From: CAVRUF01 sp963716005
Lineage (GTDB): Bacteria; Actinomycetota; Thermoleophilia; Gaiellales; Gaiellaceae
DNA: 64,000 bases
Direction: 5' to 3'
Assembly: GCA_963716005.1 (NCBI GenBank)
Contig: OY970285.1
Span: 1 to 64,000, forward strand
The position numbers and the translations under genes are program-made. The notes beneath the pieces are model-generated. The model did no database searches. It was not told the DNA's origin and saw only the letters and a list, made by a program, of their open reading frames with translations. This document shows positions 7,406-16,293 of the stretch, piece by piece (position 1 is the stretch's first letter; each line of letters opens with the position of its first letter).

Positions 7406-9496
7406 ATGAGATCACGTCTTTCGGCGGCCGCCGCAGCGGTGGTCGCGGCGGGTGTCGTCTTCGGTGGAGGCGTCGCGTCCGCAGAGCCCCAGCCAGCGGT
7501 GCCGACGTTCGCGCACGGCCTCGCGCAGGCAGTCTTCTCGACGAATCCGGCTGACTGGCACAGCGGCGAGGCCTGGGTGCAGGCGCCGTTCGACAGCGAC
7601 GGCGACCACAAGCAGGACCGCATCCACGTCGATTTCACGGCGCCGGGCGAGGTCGTCAGCGACGGCCTGAAGGTGCCGGTCATCTTCGAGGACAGCCCGT
7701 ACTACGCGGGCACCGCAGACTTCTACAGCAACTGGGGGGTCGACCACGAGCTCGGGTTCCCGCCCGAGTTCCGGCCGCTGGCGCCCTTCTGGACGCCCTT
7801 CAACACGAGCCCGACGATCAGCACCCGCTTCGAGAATCCGTGGGTGTCGCGCGGGTTCGGAGTCGTGCACGCCGAGTCGCCCGGTACGGGCCACTCCGAC
7901 GGGTGCCCGACTTCCGGCGGCCGCAACGAGACGCGCGCGGCCGTGGCCGTGATCGACTGGCTGAACGGCCGCGTGCCGGCCTACTCGGCCCGCACGGGCG
8001 GTACTCCCGTGGCCGCGACGTGGTCGACGGGGCACGTCGGCATGATGGGCACGTCCTACAACGGGACGATCCCAATAGCGGCTGCCACAACGGGGGTCGA
8101 GGGCCTCGACGCCATCGTCCCGATCTCGGCCATCTCCGACTGGTACGACTACTACCGCGCCAACGGCATGGTGCGGGCGCCGCACTCGTCGTCCAACCCG
8201 TCCGGCAACAACAACGGGTTCCAGGGCGAGGACCTCGACGTGCTCGCCGACGTCGTCTACTCGCGCATCGACGAGGCGGAGCCGCGCACGATCTGCCTGC
8301 CCGAGATCGACTACCTGCGGACGCACCAAGACCGAGCCACCGGCAACCGCAACGCGGCGTGGCAGGAGCGCAACTACATGAAGAGCGTCGAGAACGTCCA
8401 TGCGGCGACGCTCCTCGCGCACGGCAACAACGACTTCAACGTGATGACGAAGAACGCCGCGCAGTTCTACGACGCGCTCAAGCAGCAGAACGTCCCGCAC
8501 ATGTTCTACTTCCACCAGGGCGGCCACGGTGGGTCGCCGCCGGACGTCCTCATCAACCTGTGGTTCACGCGGTACCTCTACGGCGTCCAGAACGGTGTCG
8601 AGAACCTGCCGCGCTCCTGGGTTGTGCGTGAGGCGGCGTCGTGCCCGCCGCGGCAGACGACGGTGACGGGCGACCAGTCGAACACGGCGACCCTGACCGT
8701 CGCCGACACGAGCCCGTTCAGGATCGGCTTCACGCTGACCGTGCCGCAGACGAATGCCAGCGGCACGATTACGAACACGACACGCCTGATCGTGGACATC
8801 CCGGACTCGACGCACGTCGTGCTTGCCTCTCCGGTGGCCACCGCGGTTGGCCAGAAGGTGGCCAACGGCGCCGTGGTCAGTCTCGTCTGCGGGACGGCGA
8901 ACCCGACGCCGTACGCCGAGTGGCCGGATCCGGCCACCCAGGCGGTCACGCTCAACCTCACCGTGGGCGCGCCGACGCGCGGCGGCCTGACGCTCGGCCC
9001 GTCGGCGGCGGCGACCGAGACACTGACCGATACCTCGGCGATCGCCGGGATCACGTCCGCGAACGCCGCCACGTCGAACGTCCGCCTGATCTACCAGACG
9101 GCGCCGCTCGCCCAGCCGGTACGGATCAGCGGCACACCGCTGGCCTCGCTGCGCATGGCGTTCGACAGGTCACGGGTGAACCTGACCGCCGCCCTCGTCA
9201 GCTATCCGCCGACCGGCAACGGCGTGATCCTGACGCGAGGCTGGCTCGACCCCGCGAACCGCAACAACGACCGGTCCGACATCCCCGTGCGGCCCGGCAC
9301 CTTCTACCGGCTCGACGTGGACATGCAGCCCAAGGACACGATCGTCCCGGCCGGGAACCGGATCGCGCTGATGGTCATCTCCAGTGACCGCGACTTCACG
9401 ATCCGGCCCGCGCCCGGCGCGCAGCTGACCCTCGACCTCGCAGGCAGCTCGCTCTCGCTGCCGGTCGTCGGCGGCGCGGCCGCGTTCGGCGGCTGA
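7406..9496 (+). CDS. Secreted S15/CocE-type Xaa-Pro dipeptidyl-peptidase-like hydrolase with an inserted beta-domain
   Basis: 696 residues. Signal peptide about 1-27 (cleavage near ASA-EP). The alpha/beta-hydrolase core has the nucleophile elbow GTSYNG with Ser217, Asp343 in AHGNNDFNV and His374 in HQGGHGG, the triad of the S15 peptidase/CocE family. The PepX C-terminal jelly-roll follows (SGTPLASLRMAF, GWLDPANRNNDRSD). Between core and jelly-roll, at about residues 415-495, sits an extra beta-rich segment (TATLTVADTSP, VANGAVVSL) not usual in the family. A terminator follows directly. Extracellular peptide or ester hydrolysis is inferred; the true substrate is unknown. Confidence 0.85.
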   Translation: MRSRLSAAAAAVVAAGVVFGGGVASAEPQPAVPTFAHGLAQAVFSTNPADWHSGEAWVQAPFDSDGDHKQDRIHVDFTAPGEVVSDGLKVPVIFEDSPYYAGTADFYSNWGVDHELGFPPEFRPLAPFWTPFNTSPTISTRFENPWVSRGFGVVHAESPGTGHSDGCPTSGGRNETRAAVAVIDWLNGRVPAYSARTGGTPVAATWSTGHVGMMGTSYNGTIPIAAATTGVEGLDAIVPISAISDWYDYYRANGMVRAPHSSSNPSGNNNGFQGEDLDVLADVVYSRIDEAEPRTICLPEIDYLRTHQDRATGNRNAAWQERNYMKSVENVHAATLLAHGNNDFNVMTKNAAQFYDALKQQNVPHMFYFHQGGHGGSPPDVLINLWFTRYLYGVQNGVENLPRSWVVREAASCPPRQTTVTGDQSNTATLTVADTSPFRIGFTLTVPQTNASGTITNTTRLIVDIPDSTHVVLASPVATAVGQKVANGAVVSLVCGTANPTPYAEWPDPATQAVTLNLTVGAPTRGGLTLGPSAAATETLTDTSAIAGITSANAATSNVRLIYQTAPLAQPVRISGTPLASLRMAFDRSRVNLTAALVSYPPTGNGVILTRGWLDPANRNNDRSDIPVRPGTFYRLDVDMQPKDTIVPAGNRIALMVISSDRDFTIRPAPGAQLTLDLAGSSLSLPVVGGAAAFGG

Positions 9497-9509
9497 GGCT
9501 CGAACCATG

Positions 9510-9539
9510 AGGGAGGGGCGCCGCGGGACGCCCCTCCCT
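9510..9539 (+). terminator. Hairpin terminator after the S15 peptidase gene
   Basis: A perfect 11-bp stem AGGGAGGGGCG / CGCCCCTCCCT with an 8-nt loop starts 13 bp after the stop codon. The downstream sequence AGAATC lacks a T-run, as is common in GC-rich actinomycetes. Confidence 0.75.
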
Positions 9540-9775
9540 AGAATCGCCGCACGCCGGCCTACACCGACATGGGAGACGGGCCGCCCGGGTGCTCTCGACG
9601 GAGCCCGTCGACCCGTTCGCGTTCCTTTCCGACGTCCGCTGCGCCGCCCACGGAATAATCTCCGCAAGGGCGCTCGGATCTAGCAGGATAGGCTTGGGAT
9701 GCTCACCGCTCCCGCAACAACCGCAAAGGGGATGGGGGGAGGGGGCCATCGAGACCATCCTTCGGCGCCTGCGGT

Positions 9776-11314
9776 TCACCTGGCTTGCGACGAGCCCAGT
9801 GTGGCGAGCATGCCTTCGTACAGCGAGACGACGCGGGTCGCGATGGTGTCCCACGCGTAGCGACCGCGGGTCTGCTCGTAGGCCGCCTCGCCCCGCGCTC
9901 GGCGCTCGGGTGCATCGTTGACCACCTCGATGAGAGTGGCGGCGAGTCCGGCTTCGTCGTCGGGATCGACGAGCCATCCGTTCGGACGTCCGGGGGCGGT
10001 GTTCACGAAGGAGAGGGGGCCGCCCGTGGGGGTTGCGATCACGGGCAGCCCGCAGGCCATCGCCTCGAGGTAGACCTGTCCGAAGGGCTCGTCGACCGAC
10101 GGCGCCACGAGCACAGCGGCCGCGTTCAGCCCCTCAGGCAGTTCGTCGTGTCCCCGCCAGCCGTTGAAGAAGATCCCCTCGCTCCCGCCGAAGCGCGCCA
10201 CGTCGACCGGGTGCTCTCCCTCCCACTCGCCCGGGTGCCCACCCCAGATGACGAGCGGCGCCGGGCGCTCGAAGCTCGACCGTGCCCGCTGGTAGGCGCG
10301 CACGAGCAGTGGCACGCGCTTGAATGCGAGGAAGCGCCCGACGTAGAGCAGCACCGGGTTGGCCTCTCCCGTCTTCGGATCGGCGAATACCGTCAGGTCG
10401 TCTGGTTCGTAGCGGACCGAGCCGGCCACACCTGAGGCGTCCCATCCGCGGGGATCGTCGACGAGCCACGCACGCCATCGCGCCAGTCGCTCTCCCGGGC
10501 CGAGTCTGTGTCGGTCGAAGCGCTCCACGTCGACGCCGTTCGGGATGACCTCGACTCTTGACGCGTCGATACCGAGCAGACGCACGGCCTCATCGCGATC
10601 GTGGGGCGAGATCGCGACAATCTGATTGGCGCGCCGCGCAGTGGCTTGCAGGCGAGCCTCCCAGGCGTCGCCGTGCCGCCATGCCTCCCAGCGCGTCATC
10701 TGCAAGAGTTCACGCTCGGCGTCGGCGAGCGGGGCCTCGGCCCGCCCACTCGCAGCGCGGGAGGCCATCCTTTTGAGATCAGCGCCGAGGCGAACCGCCA
10801 GCTCGCGGCGGCGGCGAATCCCGTCGAGCATCTTCAACTCGGTGCCGTGCAGGTGCGCGACGACGGGCAGGTTTGGTGCGACCCGGGCAAGCGCGTCATG
10901 CTGCGGCGTGAGGTGATGAAGGTGCGCGATCGCCGCCTCCGCGGCCCCGCCCTCCGCGAAGAGCCGTTGCCAGGCGTCGACCTGTCGCTCGGCCTCTCGA
11001 TCGTCGAGCGACGCGAAGAGTCGGTCTGGCGCTCCCACACGATCCTCGAACGACGGATGCAGCGGGATTTCAGCGGCCATCGGGTCGTCGCCCCGATCGA
11101 ACGCCTCCAGCGCCGGTGTGAAGTCGGCTGCCACGACGTCGAGCCCGGCAAAGAACGTGGCTGCGTTTGCCACCGCTCCCGGCTCGCCGAATGACCCCGT
11201 GAAGAGCCGAACCGGCCAGCCCTTGCGATCGAGAGCTGCGGCGAGATAGCGGGCGACCTGCGCCGACCCGCCTCGCGGATAGAAGAGCACCCCCATCGAC
11301 ACCGGTTTCCGCAC
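9776..11314 (-). CDS. Glycosyltransferase, GT4-like, GT-B fold
   Basis: 512 residues (MRKPVSMGVLFYPRGGSAQV). The N-terminal Rossmann domain includes the glycine-rich acceptor-side loop PRGGSAQVARYL and an insertion at about 150-230. The C-terminal domain has LLYVGRFLAFKRVPLLVRAY and the donor-binding EPFGQVYLEAMACGLPVIA motif with the two glutamates of retaining GT4 enzymes. It probably transfers a sugar from a nucleotide donor in the cytoplasm; the acceptor is unknown. The length exceeds most GT4 proteins because of the inserted N-domain segment. It stands alone, without neighbouring polysaccharide genes. Confidence 0.85.
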   Translation of the reverse strand: MRKPVSMGVLFYPRGGSAQVARYLAAALDRKGWPVRLFTGSFGEPGAVANAATFFAGLDVVAADFTPALEAFDRGDDPMAAEIPLHPSFEDRVGAPDRLFASLDDREAERQVDAWQRLFAEGGAAEAAIAHLHHLTPQHDALARVAPNLPVVAHLHGTELKMLDGIRRRRELAVRLGADLKRMASRAASGRAEAPLADAERELLQMTRWEAWRHGDAWEARLQATARRANQIVAISPHDRDEAVRLLGIDASRVEVIPNGVDVERFDRHRLGPGERLARWRAWLVDDPRGWDASGVAGSVRYEPDDLTVFADPKTGEANPVLLYVGRFLAFKRVPLLVRAYQRARSSFERPAPLVIWGGHPGEWEGEHPVDVARFGGSEGIFFNGWRGHDELPEGLNAAAVLVAPSVDEPFGQVYLEAMACGLPVIATPTGGPLSFVNTAPGRPNGWLVDPDDEAGLAATLIEVVNDAPERRARGEAAYEQTRGRYAWDTIATRVVSLYEGMLATLGSSQAR

Positions 11315-11914
11315 GGAGGGGTTCTAGCTGACATCGTGGCGCAGGAGGCTGGGCCGGTCGGCCGTGTCGACCCTCCCACACCTGGGAGCGCTGGGCGCGC
11401 GCCGCCGCCTGCGTCTCCGCCGGCGGCGGCCCGGGCTCTACTTGTAGCCAGACCCGCGGCTGCAGCACCTAACTCGGTGCGTGGCAACTTTGGCAACCTT
11501 CGGCGTTGGTTCCCGTGCGATCGGGCGCTCGGTCAAACCCGAGAAACCCGCCCATGGAGGGGTTGAGCGAACGTGAGCGAACGAGCCCGAACGCCTGCGC
11601 CTGCCTTACAAGCAGGAGGTCGAGGGGGACGTGTGACCTGGAACTGTCAACACACGCAGCACGCTGCCGTGCCAAACGGCGTCCCACAACGTCGAAGAGT
11701 CTTCGCTCGGGAGCCGAGTCAGCGAGAAATGGCCGCGCATATGCAAGCCCTATCGACCGGGCCTGGACTTGGCCGGGTCCCTTCGGCGTGACAGAAGAGC
11801 GCGTCCGGCGCCCGGCGCTCGGCACTGTTCCAATTGACGTTCCAAACGGTGGCACCGGAACGCTCACGTTCCTGAGGCGCCTAACGAAAGACCGCTTGGA
11901 GCGGGGTCTTCTTG
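11315..11914. other. 600-bp gene-free stretch between glycosyltransferase and tRNA-Asp
   Basis: No credible coding region; frames here read tRNA-derived or low-complexity peptides. It contains a GCCGCCGCC...GGCGGCGGC inverted repeat (11401-11430), a GTGGCAACTTTGGCAACC motif (about 11481-11500) that mirrors GTTGCCAC motifs beside the att copies, and a GTTCCA...CGTTCCA pair at 11827-11844. These make it the likely attL-side recombinase-binding region of the integrated element. Confidence 0.45.
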
Positions 11915-11916
11915 AA

Positions 11917-11990
<74 letters not shown>

Positions 11991-12048
11991 GCGAGCCGGC
12001 GCATTCTACCGGCGCGCAGACGGCGGCCGGGCCGCAGGGGGTGGTTAC

Positions 12049-13101
12049 ATGGGGGGACCGCCGCTACGCTTCGACTTGGTAATGCGGAAGGGGGCTCTCC
12101 TATTCGTCCTGGCGTCGGCGCTTGCCGTGCCCGGAACTGCTGCCGCAGGCGGCGCCAAGTCGTACCCCGCGTACGGCCCGGTCATCGCGCCTGCCGTCAA
12201 CGTGCGCGCGAACCCGAGCACCCATTCCAAGAGCCTGCTGCTGCTCCGCGACTACCGCGCCGACGGGCTCACGCAGTACGTCCTCGCGGTCTCGCAGAAG
12301 CGCGTCGGGTTCGTCGCGGCGAAGCGCGCGAAGCTCGTCCTCAAGACGACGCTCGGCGCCAACGGGCTCGTGCTCACCGCGCGCGCGGGCGGGAAGAAGG
12401 GGAACCTGCTCTCGGCGATCGTTCAGGACGATCCGCTGAGCTCCGATCCCGCGATGGCCGAGCTCGTCATTCGCCACCGGACGAGCGTGCTCCAGACGAT
12501 CTCGTTTTCGCAGAGCGACCTCGGCTCGCTCGCCGTGGCCGTGAACAACCTCGCCCTGCCGCTCACCGCGCAGGCGGCCACGCCCGGAACGCTCGACTAC
12601 TTCGTCTCGGCGCGCCACCTCGCCGGAGGGAAGAACGGCAAGGCCGGAAAGCTCTGGCTGCGCATCGTCATGCCGACGCGGCCGCTGAATCGCAAGGGCT
12701 GGCTGCCGGCCTCGGCCGCGCGGATCAAGCCGGCCGTGAAGACGATCGTCGTCAACCGCACCACGCACTGGCTGCGCGTGTACAAGGCCGGCAAGGTCAT
12801 CTTCAAGACGCGCGTCGCGACCGGTCGCCCTGACCGCCGCACGCCCGCGGGGCTCTTCTACATCGCGGCCAAGTACCGGCCCGCGGAGAGCATGGCCGTC
12901 ACCGCGTACGCGCTCGAGCTGAGCGCGCCCGCCGGGCTGCCGGACTTCGACTTCGGCGGCGTCATCGGGATCCACGGGACGCACCTGCTCTCGTCCCTCG
13001 GGCACAACGCGTCGAACGGCTGCATCCGGGTCGCGCCCAGCGCAGCGCTGCGGCTGAAGTCGCTCATCCCGACCGGCACGCCGATCCGCGTAATCGGCTA
13101 G
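12049..13101 (+). CDS. L,D-transpeptidase (YkuD domain), exported
   Basis: 350 residues from the ATG at 12049, which follows GGGGGTGG; an internal ATG at 12082 gives a shorter signal peptide (MRKGALLFVLASALAVPGTA). An SH3-like region lies at about 45-105 and the YkuD catalytic domain at about 225-350. The active-site motif reads IGIHGTHLLSSLGHNASNGC, with the nucleophile Cys near residue 325 followed by IRV. The family forms 3-3 peptidoglycan cross-links or anchors proteins outside the membrane, which suits an actinomycete wall. It is the first backbone gene right of the tRNA-Asp integration site. Confidence 0.9.
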   Translation: MGGPPLRFDLVMRKGALLFVLASALAVPGTAAAGGAKSYPAYGPVIAPAVNVRANPSTHSKSLLLLRDYRADGLTQYVLAVSQKRVGFVAAKRAKLVLKTTLGANGLVLTARAGGKKGNLLSAIVQDDPLSSDPAMAELVIRHRTSVLQTISFSQSDLGSLAVAVNNLALPLTAQAATPGTLDYFVSARHLAGGKNGKAGKLWLRIVMPTRPLNRKGWLPASAARIKPAVKTIVVNRTTHWLRVYKAGKVIFKTRVATGRPDRRTPAGLFYIAAKYRPAESMAVTAYALELSAPAGLPDFDFGGVIGIHGTHLLSSLGHNASNGCIRVAPSAALRLKSLIPTGTPIRVIG

Positions 13102-13179
13102 CCACCGCCTGGTGACAGGGGTGTTTCGGCCCGGTGAACGGGCCTATCGGACTGCTCTACGCGTGCCTACAGTCGAGGC

Positions 13180-13374
13180 ATGGGCATGCATGAATGGATC
13201 GCCGGAGCGCTCGCGCTTCCGGTCGTCATCGGTCTCGCGCTCGTCGAGCCTGCGCTCGGCCTGATCGCCGGCTTCGTCGTTTACGTAGCCGTGTTGAAGG
13301 CGCTGCCTCGGCTTCGCCGCGCGCGGGTCCATCGGCTCCCCGTCGAGGAGCCGGAGCACCGTCTCGCGGCCTAG
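13180..13374 (+). CDS. Small hypothetical membrane protein
   Basis: 64 residues (MGMHEWIAGALALPVVIGLA) with two hydrophobic segments at about 7-22 and 26-43, then a basic tail (LPRLRRARVHRLP). It is convergent with, and overlaps by four bases, the cupin gene. No recognised family. Its composition and coding-like third positions make it plausible. Confidence 0.55.
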   Translation: MGMHEWIAGALALPVVIGLALVEPALGLIAGFVVYVAVLKALPRLRRARVHRLPVEEPEHRLAA

Positions 13375-13787
13375 CTCACGGTCGTCGTCGGCGCTTTTCC
13401 GTACTCCTCGTCCGTGACGTGGTCGCCCCATGTCGCCGGGCTGCCGTCGTCGCCGACCTCGAGCATCGCCAGGTGGGTCATGAACCGGTCCGGCGTCGCG
13501 CCGTGCCAGTGCTCCTCGCCGGGCTCGAAGAAGACACGGTCGCCCGGCCGGATGACCTCGATCGGCCCGCCGCGGCTCTGGGCGAACCCGACGCCTTCCG
13601 TGACGTAGATCGTCTGGCCGTTCGGATGCGTGTGCCACGCCGTCCGGGCGCCCGGCGTGAAGTGGACGCTGCTCGCCGTGATCCGCGACCCGTCCGACGG
13701 CGCCGCGACCGCGTCGAGAAAGACGGTGCCGGTGAACCACTCGCTCGGCCCCGGCTGGGTATCCGTGACGCTTCTCGTGATCTGCAT
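13371..13787 (-). CDS. Cupin-domain protein
   Basis: 138 residues from the ATG at 13787 (MQITRSVTDTQPGPSEWFTG); an upstream in-frame start adds 12 residues. It is a single small cupin. Motif 1 is HTHPNGQTIYVTEG, with the two metal-binding His and a downstream Glu-like position. Motif 2 is PGDRVFFEPGEEHWHGA, with the last His. The spacing matches the YhhW/QdoI-like and carboxymuconolactone-associated cupins of about 130-150 residues. A metal-dependent small-molecule enzyme or sensor is likely; substrate unknown. Monocistronic. Confidence 0.85.
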   Translation of the reverse strand: MQITRSVTDTQPGPSEWFTGTVFLDAVAAPSDGSRITASSVHFTPGARTAWHTHPNGQTIYVTEGVGFAQSRGGPIEVIRPGDRVFFEPGEEHWHGATPDRFMTHLAMLEVGDDGSPATWGDHVTDEEYGKAPTTTVS

Positions 13788-13978
13788 GGCGGTCTCCTCG
13801 TGAACTCGTCGGGGCGCGAGCAAGGCTACGCGTTCGCCACGGGATCATCGTTCAGCCAGCACGCGATCAAGGATTGACGGCACTCTTGCGAAGATGACAA
13901 CGCCGCTGATGGTCGAACGGCTGCATCAGGGTCTCGCCGAGCGCCGCGCCGCGGCCCGGCGGGTGGTTGCTCAGCCGG

Positions 13979-15034
13979 TCAGGCGACGCGGATGACGCGT
14001 TCGCAGTCGCGCGCGACGACGTCGTTCTTGTTCGCCCGGACCGTGTCCCGGCCGGGGCCGCAGACGATCGAGTCCTTCCCGGAGCTCTTGCGGGTGTCGC
14101 GTGCGTCGATCGTGTCGTTGCCCGTGCCGCCGTTGAGGGTGTCTCGGCCGGCGCCGCCGTTGAGGGAGTCGTTGCCGGCACCGCCGGTGACCTTGTCCGC
14201 GCCCGCGGCTCCGCGCAGGTTGTCGTTGCCGGCGTCGCCGCTGAGCTTGTCGTTGCCGAGCCCGCCGTCCAGCAGGTCCGCGCCGAGGCCGCCGATCAGA
14301 AAGTCGTTGCCGGCAAGACCGTAAATCTTGTCGTTGCCGCCCCCGGCGTTGATCGTGTCGGCGCCGCTTGTCCCCGATCAGGGTATCGGCGCCGCCCGTC
14401 CCCACACACTTGCCGTCGACGATCGTCATTCCGGCAGGCACGGCCGTCTGCAATCCGGCGAGGTTGGGGCAGACGTCAGTCGCCGTCGCCGTCAGGAAGG
14501 TGAAGAGGCCGCTCTCGGGGGCGATATCGCCGTCGCTGTAGATCGGATCGGTGGGATGGCTGCGGCAGGAGTTGGTGACCAGCCACTTGAAGGACGCGCC
14601 GAAGGTTGCGGCGGTCGCGGCGGGAATCTCGACGTCGACCGAGCCGGCCACGATCGTGGAGCCGATGTTGGTCTCGCTGCCGCCCGTCGGCGTCCACATG
14701 TACTGCGTCGTCGTCGAAACCGCCCAGGCGCGCCCAATCTCGGCAGCCTGGCTCGGGGTCGTCGAGCTGGTCGGGAAGATGGAGAAGGAGGGCTGGGTGA
14801 CGACGTAGGGGTAGGAACTCGGAAACGCAGGAGGTCCCGGTGAAGGTGACGCTGAGATGGACGTCGCCTTCACCATCGATGCTGTCGGAAGCGGTCAGGA
14901 AGTCGATGCCGCAGGCGGTGAAGATGCCGGTCATGCAGTTGTCGCCGGCCGCGTCCGGGTGGGTAGCGGCAGCCGCATCCGGCCGGCGCGACGAGCAGCA
15001 GGGCGAAGAGGGTGACGAGCAGGAGACGCCGCAT
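13979..15034 (-). pseudogene. Secreted RTX-like calcium-binding repeat protein, three frameshifts
   Basis: Starts ATG at 15034 with signal MRRLLLVTLFALLLVAPAG. Removing one base each at about 14978, 14829 and 14366 gives one 350-residue protein. The middle domain (TGIFTACGIDFLTASDSIDG, then YVVTQPSFSIFPTSSTTPSQ) is of unknown fold. The C-terminus has about eight nonapeptide RTX repeats (GGAGNDSLNGG, GLGNDKLSGD, GGTGNDTID), which bind calcium in family members. It ends KNDVVARDCERVIRVA, a closing found on many actinobacterial RTX proteins. All three shifts are repaired by deleting one base, so the gene may be intact in the organism. Confidence 0.7.
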
Positions 15035-15144
15035 GGCGCGGAACCGTATTTTACTCTGGTGGGCAGAACAACTACCCGAGAGAGCAGTCCTCGTTTGAAG
15101 CCCGAGCCGGCCGATTTTCTCCGGTCGGTTATCGGACAGTTCGA

Positions 15145-15217
15145 TGGGCCGGGCTGGACTCGAACCAGCGACCTTGGGATTAAAAGTCCCCTGCTCTACC
15201 AGCTGAGCTACCGGCCC
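15145..15217 (-). tRNA. tRNA-Lys (TTT)
   Basis: 73 nt. Acceptor GGGCCGG/CCGGCCC with discriminator A, D-arm TAGCTCAGCTGGTAGAGCA, anticodon stem GGGGA/TCCCA around CTTTTAA (anticodon TTT), T-arm GCTGGTTCGAGTCCAGC. No encoded CCA. Confidence 0.95.
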
Positions 15218-15228
15218 CGCGGGCGAGT

Positions 15229-15714
15229 CTAAGCGTCGTCGAGGGCGCAGGGCTCGTCGTCGGCCGCACCGGGCAGACGACTGAGCAACTCGGCGAGCGT
15301 CTCGAGCTCACCGGGTTTCAGGCGGTCGCCGACGAGCTCCGCGAGCGTCGCGTGGTAGACGCAGAGCGCCTCCTCGAGCGTCCGCCGGCCCTCGTCGGTG
15401 ATGACCGCGTACGTGACGCGCGCGTCCGCCTCGCAGGTTCCCTTCTCGACGAGGCCGAGCTTCTGGAGGCCGTCGAGCAGGCGCGTGATCCCAGACGGGC
15501 TGAGCAGAAGGCGGGAGGAGAGATCGACGCGGCGCATCGAGCCGTGCTCCTCGCGCGCGAGGACGAGCAGGGCCTCGTAGTCGCTCACCGTGAGGCTGTG
15601 CGTCTCCAGCAGGCGCAGCTCGAGACCGCGCCGCAACGTCGCATGGGCGCGCAGGAGGCGGACGAAGAGTGTGACCTCCGCCGGCGTTTGAGTGGTCAAT
15701 GTTTGACTGGGCAA
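15229..15714 (-). CDS. MarR-family transcriptional regulator
   Basis: 161 residues from a TTG at 15714. The winged-helix core spans about 30-135: SLTVSDYEALLVLAREEHG, then recognition helix LLLSPSGITRLLDGLQKLGL and wing DARVTYAVITDEGRRTLEEA, a textbook MarR layout. It is divergent from the YceI/FMN-reductase pair, the usual arrangement of a MarR repressor and its target. The palindrome at 15695-15707 overlaps its first codons, so the true start may be the TTG at 15699. Likely responds to an oxidant, quinone or phenolic ligand (inference). Confidence 0.88.
   Translation of the reverse strand: MPSQTLTTQTPAEVTLFVRLLRAHATLRRGLELRLLETHSLTVSDYEALLVLAREEHGSMRRVDLSSRLLLSPSGITRLLDGLQKLGLVEKGTCEADARVTYAVITDEGRRTLEEALCVYHATLAELVGDRLKPGELETLAELLSRLPGAADDEPCALDDA
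15695..15707. promoter_or_regulatory. Candidate MarR operator
   Basis: GTCAATGTTTGAC is a perfect 5-bp inverted repeat (GTCAA/TTGAC) with a 3-bp spacer. It lies at the 5' end of the MarR gene in the divergent control region. Its position suits autoregulation and control of the yceI operon 65 bp away. Confidence 0.4.
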
Positions 15715-15771
15715 GCTTCTGTGGTACAGTTGATTGCGTACTCAAGTATACAGAAGCGAAAGGAACATGGA

Positions 15772-16293
15772 ATGAGCGCAACCGCAATCAGCACTGAGAT
15801 CCCGACGGGCACCTGGGGCGTCGATCCCGTCCACTCGACGATCGGGTTCGCCGTTCGGCACAACGTCATCGCGACCTTCCGCGGCACGTTCGGCGAGGTC
15901 GAGGGCGCACTCGGACCCGACGGACTCACGGGCGTCGCCAAGGTCGAGTCGATCGCGATCGACGAGCCCAACCTGAAGGGCCACCTGCTTTCGCCGGACT
16001 TCTTCGACGCCGAGCGCCATCCCGAGCTCACCTTCAGCTCGCGGGAGATTCGCGTCGCTGACGGCACGGTCGAGGTCGAGGGCGAGATCACGATCAAGGG
16101 CACGACGAAGCCGATCGTCCTGACCGGCTCGGTCACCGGCCCTGTCGCGGACCGGATCGGCCTCGAGCTCGAGACGGTCGTCGACCGCCGCGAGTTCGGC
16201 CTCGACTGGAACGCACCGCTTCCGACCGGCGGCTTCGCCGTCGGCAACGACGTCACGATTCGCGGCGAGCTCGAGCTGGTGAAGGCCGCCTAA
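15772..16293 (+). CDS. YceI-family protein (lipocalin-like isoprenoid-binding fold)
   Basis: 173 residues from the ATG at 15772, with GAAAGGA eight bases upstream. MSATAISTEIPTGTWGVDPV continues to HSTIGFAVRHNVIATFRGTF, the family start. Later come LLSPDFFDAERHPELTFSS and ITIKGTTKPIVL, the canonical YceI blocks. Family members bind amphiphilic molecules such as polyprenyl quinones. No signal peptide is visible, so this one is probably cytoplasmic. Its TAA overlaps the ATG of the next gene. Control by the divergent MarR gene is likely. Confidence 0.92.
   Translation: MSATAISTEIPTGTWGVDPVHSTIGFAVRHNVIATFRGTFGEVEGALGPDGLTGVAKVESIAIDEPNLKGHLLSPDFFDAERHPELTFSSREIRVADGTVEVEGEITIKGTTKPIVLTGSVTGPVADRIGLELETVVDRREFGLDWNAPLPTGGFAVGNDVTIRGELELVKAA

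Noticed and set aside
11401..11430. GCCGCCGCC/GGCGGCGGC inverted repeat as a terminator
   Set aside because: It lies upstream of, not downstream from, the only nearby gene, and simple GC-triplet runs pair by chance in this composition.
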